Positions 30,773 through 39,944 of a stretch of DNA of 64,000 nt are shown piece after piece. Each line of letters opens with the position of its first letter. Position 1 is the first letter of the stretch. Source of the stretch: Blastococcus sp. TF02-09 (GTDB lineage Bacteria > Actinomycetota > Actinomycetes > Mycobacteriales > Geodermatophilaceae); the NCBI RefSeq assembly GCF_003319105.1, contig NZ_QOHH01000011.1, positions 1-64,000 on the forward strand, read 5' to 3'. Below the pieces are notes generated by a model. That model was not told the origin of the DNA. It saw only the letters and a program-made list of their open reading frames with translations, and ran no database searches. The position numbers and the translations under genes are program-made.

Positions 30773-31210
30773 GTGGCGGCCGACGGGATCGAGGCCTGGT
30801 TCGCCGCGGCCGGTCCGCGCGAGGCCGAGCTGCGCCGGGTCGACGCGCTGGTGCAGGAGGCCGCGCCCGGCATCGACCGCTCGCTGGTGCCCGCCGGCGC
30901 CGGGCAGATGCTGGGGTACGGCCTGATGCCCTACCGGCCGCGCTCGGCCAGGACGACGACGAGCTGGCCGCTGATCGCCCTGGCCGCCCAGAAGCGGCAC
31001 CTCTCCCTCTACGTCTGCGCGGTGGTCGACGGCGGGTACCTCGCCGAGGACCGCGCCGACCGGCTCGGGACCGTCTCCTGCGGCAAGAGCTGCATCCGCT
31101 TCACCTCCCTGGACCGCGTGGACACCGACGCGCTCGGCGCCCTGCTGCGCGACGCCGTCGCCAGCACGTCGTCCGGGCGCAACGAGTACTTCACCGGGGG
31201 CGTGTCCTAG
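30773..31210 (+). CDS. DUF1801-family protein
   Basis: 145 residues from GTG 30773. The DUF1801 pattern includes RRVDALVQEAAPGIDRSLVPAGAGQMLGYGLMPYRP, then RHLSLYVCAVVDGGYLAE and SCGKSCIRFTSLDRVDTDALGALLRDAV. These are small cytosolic alpha/beta proteins related to YdhG, some called iron chaperones, without firm biochemical function. Confidence 0.8.
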   Translation: MAADGIEAWFAAAGPREAELRRVDALVQEAAPGIDRSLVPAGAGQMLGYGLMPYRPRSARTTTSWPLIALAAQKRHLSLYVCAVVDGGYLAEDRADRLGTVSCGKSCIRFTSLDRVDTDALGALLRDAVASTSSGRNEYFTGGVS

Positions 31211-31296
31211 GTCCCTGGTGCGCCCGGGTGCGTCCCGGCACGGTGAGGGAGGCGTCGGAGAAGCCGGCGCTGATCCCTCTCCCCGGGAGCCCGTCG

Positions 31297-31533
31297 ATGA
31301 CACTGACCGTCCCACCCAGCAGCTCCGACTCCTCCTCCGAGCTGCCCTGGGACGCCGCCGTGGAGCAGGCCGTGGACCGGTTGCGGGGCGAGTACGCCGG
31401 CCGGGTGCGGCCCCAGCTCGTCGTGCGCGTCGTCCGGGAGAGCCGGCGGGACCTCGGCGGCTCGCCGGTCGGTGCGCTGCCCGAGCTCGTGGAGCGGCTG
31501 GCGCGCTACCGGCTGGGGACGCACGTCGGCTGA
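31297..31533 (+). CDS. Small three-helix-bundle dimerization-type protein
   Basis: 78 residues from ATG 31297 (GGGAG 8 nt upstream). A Ser/Pro start is followed by WDAAVEQAVDRLRGEYAGRVRPQLVVRVVRESRRDLGG and LPELVERLARYRL, a helical bundle of the kind found in small actinobacterial proteins annotated as three-helix bundle dimerization domains. Function unknown. Confidence 0.6.
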   Translation: MTLTVPPSSSDSSSELPWDAAVEQAVDRLRGEYAGRVRPQLVVRVVRESRRDLGGSPVGALPELVERLARYRLGTHVG

Positions 31534-31581
31534 GCCCCGGCCCCCGCGGAACCGGGTTGCCCCGGCCGGGAGGATGTCCGG

Positions 31582-33228
31582 GTGGGCATCGGTTCTGGCT
31601 CGGTCGACGTGAGCGCGGTCCGGCACATCCTCTCCGACGGGCGGGTGCTGCTGGACGACGTCTCGTTCCGCGTCGGCGAGGGCGCCCGCGCGGCCCTCGT
31701 CGGCGAGAACGGGGCCGGCAAGACGACGCTGCTGCGGATCATCGCCGGTGACCTGGTGCCCGAGGCCGGCGCGATCGCGCGCACGGGCGGGCTGGGCGTC
31801 ATGCGCCAGTTCATCGGCTCGGTGCGTGACGACACCACCGTCCAGCGGATGCTGGTCGACCTCGCGCCGCCGGCCGTCCGCGAGGCCTGGCACGCGGTCG
31901 AGGCGGCGGAGCTGGCCATGATGGAGACCGACGACGAGCCGACCCAGATGACCTACGCGAACGCGCTGGCGCACTGGGGCGACGTCGGTGGCTACGACAT
32001 CGAAATCACCTGGGACACCGTCACCGTCGCCGCCCTCGGCGTCCCCTACGACCGGTGCAAGTACCGGGAGCTGTCCACGCTGTCGGGCGGTGAGCAGAAG
32101 CGGCTCGCGCTGGAGGCGCTGCTGCGTGGTCCCGACCAGGTGCTGCTGCTCGACGAGCCGGACAACTACCTCGACGTCCCGGGCAAGCGCTGGCTGGAGG
32201 AGCGGCTGCTCGAGACCCGCAAGACCGTCCTGCTCGTCAGCCACGACCGCGAGCTGCTGGCCCGCGTGGCCGACCGGGTCATCACCGTCGAGGGCGGGAC
32301 GGCGTGGGTGCACGGTGGCGGGTTCGCCTCCTACCCCGAGGCCCGCAGCGCGCGGCACGAGCGGCTGGCCGAGCTGCGCCGCCGCTGGGACGAGGAGCAC
32401 CAGCGGCTGATCGACCTGGTGCGCACGATGCAGCAGCAGGCGGCGAACTCCCCGGACATGGCCAACCGGTACCACGCGATGCAGACCCGGCTGGCCAAGT
32501 TCGAGGCCGCCGGCCCACCGCCGGAGCGTCCACCGGAGCAGAAGGTGGCGATGCGGCTGCGCGGCGGCCGCACGGGCGTCCGCGCGGTGATCGCCGAGGG
32601 GCTCGAGCTCACCGGCCTGATGCAGCCCTTCGACGCCGAGCTGTGGTTCGGCGACCGGGTCGGCGTCCTCGGGGCCAACGGGGCGGGGAAGTCGCACTTC
32701 CTCCGGTTGCTCGCCGGCCAGGAGGTGGCGCACACCGGCTCCTGGCGGCTGGGCGCCCGCGTCGTCCCCGGCTTCTTCGCCCAGACCCACGCCCATCCGG
32801 AGTGGCAGGACCGGACGCCGGTCGACCTGCTCTGGCACGGCGAGACCGGGCCTGGGGCGGGTGGGAGAGCCGGGATCGACCGCGGTCGGGCCATGGCCGC
32901 GCTGCGGCGCTACGGGCTGCACGGGGCCGCCGACCAGCCCTTCCGGACGCTCTCCGGCGGTCAGCAGGCGCGCTTCCAGATCCTGATGCTCGAGCTGGGT
33001 GGCGCCACGCTGCTGCTGCTCGACGAGCCCACCGACAACCTCGACGTGCTCTCGGCCGAGGCGCTGGAGGAGGCGCTCGCGGCGTTCGAGGGCACGGTGC
33101 TCGCGGTCACCCACGACCGGTGGTTCGCCCGCTCCTTCGACCGCTTCCTCGTCTTCGGCTCCGACGGCCGGGTCTACGAGTCGGCCGAGCCGGTGTTCGA
33201 CGAGACGCGGGTCGCCCGCGCCCGCTGA
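31582..33228 (+). CDS. ABC-F family ATPase
   Basis: 548 residues with two nucleotide-binding domains and no membrane segments. First domain: Walker A GENGAGKTT, signature LSGGEQKRLALEALL, Walker B LLLDEPDNYLD. Linker with a charged helix (LAELRRRWDEEHQRLIDLVRTMQQQAA). Second domain: GANGAGKSHFLR, LSGGQQARFQIL, LLLDEPTDNLD. ABC-F proteins act on ribosomes, as translation factors or antibiotic-resistance proteins. The subgroup cannot be assigned by eye. GTG start at 31582. Confidence 0.93.
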   Translation: MGIGSGSVDVSAVRHILSDGRVLLDDVSFRVGEGARAALVGENGAGKTTLLRIIAGDLVPEAGAIARTGGLGVMRQFIGSVRDDTTVQRMLVDLAPPAVREAWHAVEAAELAMMETDDEPTQMTYANALAHWGDVGGYDIEITWDTVTVAALGVPYDRCKYRELSTLSGGEQKRLALEALLRGPDQVLLLDEPDNYLDVPGKRWLEERLLETRKTVLLVSHDRELLARVADRVITVEGGTAWVHGGGFASYPEARSARHERLAELRRRWDEEHQRLIDLVRTMQQQAANSPDMANRYHAMQTRLAKFEAAGPPPERPPEQKVAMRLRGGRTGVRAVIAEGLELTGLMQPFDAELWFGDRVGVLGANGAGKSHFLRLLAGQEVAHTGSWRLGARVVPGFFAQTHAHPEWQDRTPVDLLWHGETGPGAGGRAGIDRGRAMAALRRYGLHGAADQPFRTLSGGQQARFQILMLELGGATLLLLDEPTDNLDVLSAEALEEALAAFEGTVLAVTHDRWFARSFDRFLVFGSDGRVYESAEPVFDETRVARAR

Positions 33229-33294
33229 CACCGCCTGCTTGTTGATCATCGGCGGATGGCTACGTGACGCGCCGCCGGGTGCCACCATTCGCCG

Positions 33295-34614
33295 ATGGTC
33301 GCGAAGGTCCGGGCGGAGTGGCGGAACTGGGCGGGCAACCAGCGGGCGTCCGGGGTGGACGTCGTCCGGCCCGCCGACGCCGACGGGATCGCCGCCGCTC
33401 TCGTGCGGGCGGGGGAGTCCGGCCTCCGGGTGCGCCCCATCGGCTCGGGGCACTCGTTCACGGCCATCGGCCGGCCCGAGGACGTCCAGCTGGTGCTCGA
33501 CCGGCACGCCGCGCTGGTGGAGGTCACCGACGACGGGCTGGTCACGGTGCAGGCGGGGATGCCGCTGCACCGGCTCACCGCCGAGCTCGCCGCCCGCGGC
33601 TGGTCGCTGACCAACCTCGGGGACATCGACCGGCAGACCGTCTCCGGGGCGTTGTCCACCGGCACGCACGGCACCGGCGCCCGCTTCGGTGGCCTGGCCA
33701 CCCAGCTCCGGGCGCTGGACCTGGTGCTGCCCGACGGCTCCCGGCTGCACTGCTCGGCCGACGAGCACCCCGACGTCTTCTCCGCCGCCCGCATCGGACT
33801 GGGCGCGCTCGGCGTGCTGGACACGGTCACCCTGCAGGCGGAGCCGGCGTTCGCACTGCGGGCGGAGGAGGGGCCGGCCCGGCTGGGCGAGCTGCTCGAG
33901 GGGTTCGACGAGTTCATGGACTCCACCGACCACGTGGAGTTCTACTGGTTCCCGCACACCAGCAACTGCCTGACCAAGCGCAACACCCGCGTGCCCCTGG
34001 ACGCCGGGCTGGCACCGCTGCCGCGCCGGCGGGCGTTCTGGCAGGACGAGGTGCTGTCCAACGGCGCCTTCGCCGTCCTCGTCGCCGCCGGCCGGCGGAG
34101 GCCCGCGGCCATCCCGCGGCTGGCCGCCGTCGCGTCCGGGGTGGCCCCGCGCAGCTGGACCGAGGCCTCCCACCGCGTGTTCGTCAGCCGGCGCCGGGTC
34201 CGCTTCGTCGAGATGGAGTACGCCGTCCCGCGCGCGGAGGTCCCAGCGATCCTCACCGAACTGCACCGGATCGCGAAGGCGGGGGAGTTCCTGGCGTCCT
34301 TCCCGGTCGAGGTCCGGGTCGCCGCCGCGGACGACATCCCGCTGTCCACCGCCTCCGGCCGCGACACCGCCTACATCGCCGCGCACGTGCCCGCCCGCAC
34401 CGACCCCGGCTCGTGGTTCGCCGCCCTGGAGTCGCTGGCCGGCAGCGTCGGCGGCCGGCCGCACTGGGGCAAGCTGCACGGCCCGGACGCAGCGACGCTG
34501 CGCACCCGCTATCCGCGGTTCGACGAGTTCACCGCGCTGCGGGCGCGGCTGGACCCGGCCGGGGTGGTCGGCAACGCGCACCTCGACCGGGTCCTCGGCC
34601 CCGTGGGCGGCTGA
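33295..34614 (+). CDS. D-arabinono-1,4-lactone oxidase-type FAD oxidoreductase
   Basis: 439 residues, standard ALO length. The FAD-binding PCMH domain has RPIGSGHSFTAIG, whose His is the usual covalent flavin site, and VSGALSTGTHGTGARFGG. The C-terminal ALO domain ends with HWGKLHGPDAATLRTRYPRFDEF and GNAHLDRVLG. Members oxidise aldonolactones or sugars at C2. The start ATG (33295) lies in one arm of a 13-bp hairpin (33247-33259 with 33285-33297, one mismatch), which may affect translation. Confidence 0.9.
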   Translation: MVAKVRAEWRNWAGNQRASGVDVVRPADADGIAAALVRAGESGLRVRPIGSGHSFTAIGRPEDVQLVLDRHAALVEVTDDGLVTVQAGMPLHRLTAELAARGWSLTNLGDIDRQTVSGALSTGTHGTGARFGGLATQLRALDLVLPDGSRLHCSADEHPDVFSAARIGLGALGVLDTVTLQAEPAFALRAEEGPARLGELLEGFDEFMDSTDHVEFYWFPHTSNCLTKRNTRVPLDAGLAPLPRRRAFWQDEVLSNGAFAVLVAAGRRRPAAIPRLAAVASGVAPRSWTEASHRVFVSRRRVRFVEMEYAVPRAEVPAILTELHRIAKAGEFLASFPVEVRVAAADDIPLSTASGRDTAYIAAHVPARTDPGSWFAALESLAGSVGGRPHWGKLHGPDAATLRTRYPRFDEFTALRARLDPAGVVGNAHLDRVLGPVGG

Positions 34615-34617
34615 CGC

Positions 34618-35511
34618 CTACAGGTCGACGTCGGGCTCGCCGGTGCCACCGATCCGGTCGAGCTCGTGCAGCTCCTCCGGGCCGAGCACCCGGGCCGACG
34701 CCAGCATGTTCTCCTCGAGGTGCGCCACCGACGACGTCCCGGGGATGAGCAGGACGTTGGGCGACCGCGCCAGCAGCCAGGCCAGCGCGACCTGCATCGG
34801 CGTCGTCTCCAGCCGCCGCGCCACCGTCTCCAGCGCGGCCGACTGCAGGGGCGTGAACCCGCCGAGCGGGAAGAACGGCACGTAGGCGATGTCCTCGCGG
34901 GCGAGGGCGTCGATGAGCGGGTCGTCGTCGCGGTGCACCAGGTTGTAGTGGTTCTGCACGCAGACGACCGGCGCGATGGCGCGGGCCTCGGCGAGCATCT
35001 GCGGCGTCACGTTGCTGACGCCGAGGTGCTTCACCTTGCCCTCCTGCTGCAGCTGCGCCAGCGCCTCGAACGGCTCGGCCAGCGAGCGCTGCACCGGCGC
35101 GGCGAAGCCGGGCATCCGCAGGTTCACCACGTCCATCGCCTCGACGCCCAGGTGGCGCAGGTTGTCCTCGACGGCGGAGCGCAGCTCGTCGGGCGACAAC
35201 GCCTCGGGCCAGTCGCCTTCGGGGGTCCGCCGGGCGCCGACCTTGGTGACCAGCACCAGCTCCTCGGGATAGGGGTGCAGCGCCTCGCGGATGAGCTCGT
35301 TGACCACGTGCGGGCCGTAGTAGTCGCTGGTGTCGATGTGGTTGACGCCCAGCTCCACCGCGCGGCGCAGGACCGCGATCGCCTCCTCGCGGTCGGCCGG
35401 CGGGCCCATCACGTGCGGGCCGGCGAGCTGCATCGCGCCGTAGCCGAGGCGGAAGACGGCGCGGTCGCCGAGGGGGTAGCTGCCGGAGGGTTCTGCGGTG
35501 CCGATGCTCAT
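34618..35511 (-). CDS. Aldo/keto reductase
   Basis: 297 residues from ATG 35511 with GGGAGA upstream. TIM-barrel AKR signatures: LGYGAMQL, VNHIDTSDYYGPHVVNELI (catalytic Asp/Tyr), LVLVTKVG (catalytic Lys), VQNHYNLVHR and NVLLIPGTSSVAHLEENM. NADPH-dependent carbonyl reduction. Substrate unknown. The 3' end meets the convergent ALO gene with only 3 nt between them. Confidence 0.92.
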   Translation of the reverse strand: MSIGTAEPSGSYPLGDRAVFRLGYGAMQLAGPHVMGPPADREEAIAVLRRAVELGVNHIDTSDYYGPHVVNELIREALHPYPEELVLVTKVGARRTPEGDWPEALSPDELRSAVEDNLRHLGVEAMDVVNLRMPGFAAPVQRSLAEPFEALAQLQQEGKVKHLGVSNVTPQMLAEARAIAPVVCVQNHYNLVHRDDDPLIDALAREDIAYVPFFPLGGFTPLQSAALETVARRLETTPMQVALAWLLARSPNVLLIPGTSSVAHLEENMLASARVLGPEELHELDRIGGTGEPDVDL

Positions 35512-35539
35512 GCCGCTCTCCCTACCCGGAGCCGGCCGG

Positions 35540-36745
35540 TCATGCGCCCCGGCGGGCGCCCACGGGTTCCGGGCCGACGGGGACGGCAAGGGGCCCGGTA
35601 GCCGGCCGCCGGAGGCCGCGCCGCACCTGCAGCGCGATGCCGGCGCCGGCGACGGCCAGACCGGCGCCGACCCACATCGGGGCGGTGAGGCCGTAGCCCT
35701 GCGAGATGACCAGGGCGCCGAGCGCCGCGCCCAGGGCGTTGGCCACGTTGAAGGCCGCCTGGTTGGCCGCCGACACCAGGCTGCCGCCGGGCACGGCGGC
35801 GGCCTCGATGACGCCGTTGAGCACGATCGGCCCCATCGCGAAGCCGAGCGTGCCGAACAGCACCAGCAGGACGACGGCGGCGATGGCGTTGCGGGCGGAG
35901 AAGGCGAACACCGCGAGGACGACGGCCACCCCGAGCATGCCGAGCGCGACGAACCCGAAGTCGAAACGGCTGCCCAGGCGACCGCCCAGCAGGGTGCCGA
36001 CCGTCGTGCCGAGGCCGAACAGCGCGAGCACCGGCGTGACGCTGCCGGGGGAGAGGCCGGCGAGGTCGGTGAGGATCGGGGCGACGTAGCTGTAGACCGC
36101 GAAGGTGGCCGCGAAGCCGACCATGGTGAGCGCGAGGACCAGCCAGACCTGCCGGCTGCGGAACGCGGACAGCTCGGTGCGCAGGTCCGTGGGCTCCCCC
36201 CGGTCCGCGGGGAGCCAGGCCAGCAGCCCGGCGATGGTCAGGACGCCGATGCCGGCGATCGCGGCCAGCACCAGCCGCCAGCTGGTCTGCTGGGCCACCC
36301 AGGTGCCGACGGGGACGCCGACCACGTTGGCCAGCGTCAGCCCGGTGACCATCAGGGAGATGGCCTGCGTCGCGCGCTCGGGGGCGACGAGCCGGCGGGC
36401 GGCGATCGCGCCGACGCCGAAGAAGGAGCCGTGCGCCAGGGCCGTGAGCACCCGCGCCGCGACCAGGGCGCCGTAGGTCGGCGCGCACGCTGCGAGCAGG
36501 TTGCCGAGGACGAAGACCACCATCAGCGCGACGAGCGTCTGCCGCGGGGTGAAGCGCAGACCGAGCGCGGTCAGGGTGGGGGCGCCGACCACGACGCCGA
36601 TGGCGTAGGCGGAGATGAGCAGACCGACGGCGGACACCGACACGTCGAGGCCGTCGGCGATCTCGGGCAGCATGCCCATGACGACGAACTCGGTCGTGCC
36701 GATGCCGAAGGCGCCGATGGCGAGGGCGAGCAGGGCGCGGGGCAC
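35540..36745 (-). CDS. MFS transporter, DHA1 (drug/sugar efflux) type
   Basis: 401 residues, about 12 hydrophobic segments. The N-terminal FGIGTTEFVVMGMLPEIADGLDVS and the motif-C-like LMVTGLTLANVVGVPVGTWV are typical of the AraJ/YdhP-like DHA1 branch that exports drugs or sugars. Start GTG 36745 with GGAG 10-12 nt upstream. Substrate not predictable. Region 36746-36931 downstream of the ADH gene holds no gene. Confidence 0.9.
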   Translation of the reverse strand: MPRALLALAIGAFGIGTTEFVVMGMLPEIADGLDVSVSAVGLLISAYAIGVVVGAPTLTALGLRFTPRQTLVALMVVFVLGNLLAACAPTYGALVAARVLTALAHGSFFGVGAIAARRLVAPERATQAISLMVTGLTLANVVGVPVGTWVAQQTSWRLVLAAIAGIGVLTIAGLLAWLPADRGEPTDLRTELSAFRSRQVWLVLALTMVGFAATFAVYSYVAPILTDLAGLSPGSVTPVLALFGLGTTVGTLLGGRLGSRFDFGFVALGMLGVAVVLAVFAFSARNAIAAVVLLVLFGTLGFAMGPIVLNGVIEAAAVPGGSLVSAANQAAFNVANALGAALGALVISQGYGLTAPMWVGAGLAVAGAGIALQVRRGLRRPATGPLAVPVGPEPVGARRGA

Positions 36746-36931
36746 GGGAAGAACTCCAGGGACGCGGGCGGGCGGCGAGCCGGCGGACGGCGTCGTCCTG
36801 GGGGCCGGGCCGAGGCGGGGGTGCCTCGTTTCTCTGCAGGGTGCAGCGGCCCGCCACCCCGGGGCATGCCCGGTGCGGCGGTGCGGCTGCTCACACCGGG
36901 GGCAGGCGTCGGCCCGCCCCCGGTGTGGTGG

Positions 36932-38113
36932 TCAGGGCTGGATCAGCACCTTGACGGTGCCGTCCTTCTTCTCGCGGAAGTTCATGTAGGCCTCGGGGGC
37001 CTGCTCCAGGGGCACGCGGTGGGTGGCGAAGTCGTCGACACCCAGCGGGTCGCCCTCGAGCAGCAGCGGCAGGATGTCGGGCACCCAGCGCCAGACGTTG
37101 GCCTGGCCCATGCGCAGCTGTATCTGCTTGTCGAACATGCGCATGAGCGGCAGCGGGTCGGTCGCCCCGCCGTAGACGCCGGACAACGAGATCGTGCCGC
37201 CCCGGCGCACCGCCTCGATCGCGGTGTTCAGCGCGGCCAGCCGGTCGATGCCGGCCACCTGCATGACCTTCTCCATGATCGCGTCCGGGACGATCGCCGT
37301 GGCCTTCTGGAGCGCCGAGGCCACCGGCGAGCCGTGCGCCTCCATGCCGACGGCGTCGATGACCGCGTCGGGCCCGCGGCCGTCGGTCAGCTCGCGCACC
37401 TGGGCCACCACGTCGGCCTGGTCGGTGGAGTCGATGACGGTGATGCCGTTGCGCCGGGCCCGGGCCAGCCGCTCGGGGACGACGTCGGAGGCGATGACCT
37501 GCCCGGCGCCCAGGTGCTTGGCGATGCGGGTGCTCATGTCGCCGATCGGGCCGAGACCGAGGACGAGCACGCTGCCGCCCTGCGGGATGCCGGCGTACTG
37601 CACCGCCTGCCAGGCGGTCGGCAGGACGTCGGAGAGGTAGACGTACCGGTCGTCCAGCGGGGCGTCGGGCACCTTGATCGGCAGCGTGTTGCCGAAGGGC
37701 ACGCGCAGGTACTCCGCCTGCCCGCCGGGCACCTGCCCGTAGAGCTTCGTGTAGCCGAAGAGCGAGGCGCCGAAGCCCTGGTCGCGGTTCTGGGTCGTCT
37801 CGCACTGGGAGTTGAGCCCCTGCGAGCACATCCAGCAGGTATTGCAGGAGATGTTGAACGGGACGACCACGCGGTCACCGGCCTTGAGCGCGGTGACGTC
37901 GCGGCCCACCTCGCGGACCACACCCATGGGCTCGTGACCCATCACGTCGCCCACCGACATGAACGGCGCCATGACCTCGATCAGGTGGAGGTCCGAGCCG
38001 CAGATGCCGCTCGACGTGATCTCCACGATCACGTCCGTGGGGTCCTGGATCGTCGGGTCCGGGACGGTGTCCACCCGGACGTCCCCTCGGCCGTGCCAGG
38101 TCACTGCGCGCAT
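36932..38113 (-). CDS. Zinc-dependent alcohol dehydrogenase (formaldehyde dehydrogenase-like)
   Basis: 393 residues from ATG 38113. Catalytic zinc ligands lie in SSGICGSDLHLIE and GHEPMGVVREVG. The structural zinc is bound by four Cys in SCNTCWMCSQGLNSQC. The NAD(P) domain has VLVLGLGPIGDMSTRIAK. Length and the LNSQCE-type insert resemble the glutathione-independent formaldehyde dehydrogenase/threonine dehydrogenase-like branch. It stands alone and is divergent from the M23 peptidase gene. Confidence 0.92.
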   Translation of the reverse strand: MRAVTWHGRGDVRVDTVPDPTIQDPTDVIVEITSSGICGSDLHLIEVMAPFMSVGDVMGHEPMGVVREVGRDVTALKAGDRVVVPFNISCNTCWMCSQGLNSQCETTQNRDQGFGASLFGYTKLYGQVPGGQAEYLRVPFGNTLPIKVPDAPLDDRYVYLSDVLPTAWQAVQYAGIPQGGSVLVLGLGPIGDMSTRIAKHLGAGQVIASDVVPERLARARRNGITVIDSTDQADVVAQVRELTDGRGPDAVIDAVGMEAHGSPVASALQKATAIVPDAIMEKVMQVAGIDRLAALNTAIEAVRRGGTISLSGVYGGATDPLPLMRMFDKQIQLRMGQANVWRWVPDILPLLLEGDPLGVDDFATHRVPLEQAPEAYMNFREKKDGTVKVLIQP

Positions 38114-38400
38114 ACGGTTCGTCTCCCTCGATCGGGCCGGAATCCGGCTGTTCCGACGGCTCTGTGCCCGGGGACGAGCGATCTCGCGCAACTTTCAACC
38201 AGCAGCGGCGCGCCCCTCACGTTCAGTCGCACAGGCGTCACGAAGCGCCGAACCACAGCCGTGAATTTCCGTGGCTCAGCCCACAGAACTGCAGGTCAGT
38301 AGCCCGCGACGTAGATCACGAACCGGTCACATCGTGTTTACATGTGTCCCGCTCCTCTCCCCGGGGGCACGGCACTGCCCCCTACGGAAGCCCCAGGTGC
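38114..38400 (+). promoter_or_regulatory. Long leader region before the M23 peptidase gene (possible riboswitch)
   Basis: This 287-bp region has no reading frame I would call. On the plus strand it contains blocks that loosely recall the conserved core of c-di-AMP (ydaO-type) leaders that often precede cell-wall hydrolase genes in actinobacteria: GAACCACAG...GTGAAT at about 38250-38269 and CGAACCGGTCA at about 38320. The canonical CAGCTAACC block is not present, so this is a weak call. It also holds the divergent ADH promoter. Confidence 0.25.
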
Positions 38401-39837
38401 ATGACTTCGCTCCACCACGACCGACCCGTCGACGCCGGCCGGGACGTCGCTCCCGCGACGCCGGCCACGACCCCCGCAGCGGCCCGCGGCACCACGCGGC
38501 GCACCGCCGGGACGGTCGACGGGACGGTCTCCCCGCAGGTCCCGCAGCAGCGCCGGGGGAAGGCGCCGCGCACGGGGAGCGCGGCTGACGGTTCCCGCCG
38601 GCCCGGCGCCAAGGCCGTGACCGCCGCCCGGAGCGCTGCGGCCAAGGCCGGCACCGCCCGCACTGCCGCCGCGAAGGCGGCCAGTGTCGGGGCGACGACG
38701 GCCCGGACCGCTGCGGCACGGGCCGCCACCGCGGCGAAGGCGGCAGCGGCGAGCAAGGCCGGGGCCACCCGGACCGGTGCCACGAGGAAGTCGGCCGCTG
38801 AGCCGACGCCCGCCGCGCCTCGGGCCGTCGAGCCGGCGCCGGCCGCGACCGTGACGCCCGCGCCCGTGGAGCCGGCACCCCGTCCGCGCCCCCGGCCGGC
38901 CGCGCCCGTCGAGGTCGAGACCGCTCCCGTGGCCGACACCGCTCCTGTGGCCGACGCCGCTCCTGTGGCCGAGGCCGCGGTGACGGCGCCGGTGGCCGAG
39001 GAGCCCGCGTCGGTCGACGTGCCGGCATTCGTCGACGAGGCGCTCGCCCAGCTGCAGACCGGGCCGGCCGAGGTCGCCCTGGCGACCACCTCCGACCGCG
39101 CCCGCCGCCGGACCGGGCGCCACCGCATGCCGGTCACGCGCCGCCGTTCCGCCTACGTCGTGGCCGCGGGTCTCGTCGGTGCGCTCGGCATCGGCGCGCT
39201 CGTCGACGCCGACCCGGCGGCGCGGGCCGAGGCGCCGGCCGTCGCCGAGACGGTCAGCGTCGCCGAGCAGCTCGGCATCGAGGCGGAGTCGACGGCGGCC
39301 CTGGCCGACGCCGAGTCCACCCGCCTGCTCCAGGAGCTGGTGGCCAGCCGCAACGAGCGCGACGCCGCGTCGGCCGCGGCGGTCGACGCCCAGGCCAAGG
39401 CGGACTTCTTCGCGGCCGTGGCCGCTGCCGAGGCGGCCCGCCCGAAGGTCGTGGCCCCGGTGAACGGCGCCCGGCTGACCAGCGGCTTCGGCTCGCGCTG
39501 GGGCACCCTGCACGCCGGGATCGACCTGGCGGCGCCCATGCGCACGCCCGAGTACGCGGTCATGGACGGCGTCGTCCTGCAGGCCGGTCCGGCCGGCGGG
39601 TACGGCCTGGTCGTCTACATCCAGCACGACAGCGGCGACGTGACCGTCTACGGCCACATGGACGAGATCCTCGTCGAGCCGGGCCAGGTGGTCCGCGCGG
39701 GCGACACGATCGCGCTGCTGGGCAACCGCGGTCAGTCCACCGGCCCGCACCTGCACTTCGAGGTGCACGTCGGCGGGATGAACGGCACCAAGGTCGACCC
39801 CCTCCCGTGGCTGCGGGAGCGCGGCATCCAGCTCTGA
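38401..39837 (+). CDS. M23-family peptidoglycan endopeptidase with long Ala/Pro-rich N-terminus
   Basis: 478 residues from ATG 38401. Residues 1-240 are low complexity (Ala, Arg, Thr, then Pro/Val/Glu). A membrane helix (YVVAAGLVGALGIGAL, about 250-265) is followed by an acidic coiled coil (about 275-345) and a C-terminal LytM/M23 domain with zinc ligands H371 and D375 (HAGIDLAAP) and H450-x-H452 (GPHLHFEVH). It should cleave peptidoglycan cross-bridges outside the cell. The leader upstream may be regulatory. Confidence 0.9.
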   Translation: MTSLHHDRPVDAGRDVAPATPATTPAAARGTTRRTAGTVDGTVSPQVPQQRRGKAPRTGSAADGSRRPGAKAVTAARSAAAKAGTARTAAAKAASVGATTARTAAARAATAAKAAAASKAGATRTGATRKSAAEPTPAAPRAVEPAPAATVTPAPVEPAPRPRPRPAAPVEVETAPVADTAPVADAAPVAEAAVTAPVAEEPASVDVPAFVDEALAQLQTGPAEVALATTSDRARRRTGRHRMPVTRRRSAYVVAAGLVGALGIGALVDADPAARAEAPAVAETVSVAEQLGIEAESTAALADAESTRLLQELVASRNERDAASAAAVDAQAKADFFAAVAAAEAARPKVVAPVNGARLTSGFGSRWGTLHAGIDLAAPMRTPEYAVMDGVVLQAGPAGGYGLVVYIQHDSGDVTVYGHMDEILVEPGQVVRAGDTIALLGNRGQSTGPHLHFEVHVGGMNGTKVDPLPWLRERGIQL

Positions 39838-39859
39838 CGCCCCGCATCGCTGCATCCCG

Positions 39860-39893
39860 ACGCCCCCGGCCGGACTCCTCCGGCCGGGGGCGT
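39860..39893 (+). terminator. Terminator after the M23 gene
   Basis: Perfect 15-bp arms ACGCCCCCGGCCGGA/TCCGGCCGGGGGCGT around CTCC, 23 nt after the M23 stop. Confidence 0.85.
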
Positions 39894-39944
39894 CCGGCGT
39901 CCGGCAGACTTCCGAACCGGGACCAGGACCGGAGGGAGGGACCC

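Noticed and set aside
38114-38400. Confident call of a ydaO riboswitch
   Set aside because: Only fragments of the consensus are present and I cannot run a covariance model; kept as a weak feature and a finding only.
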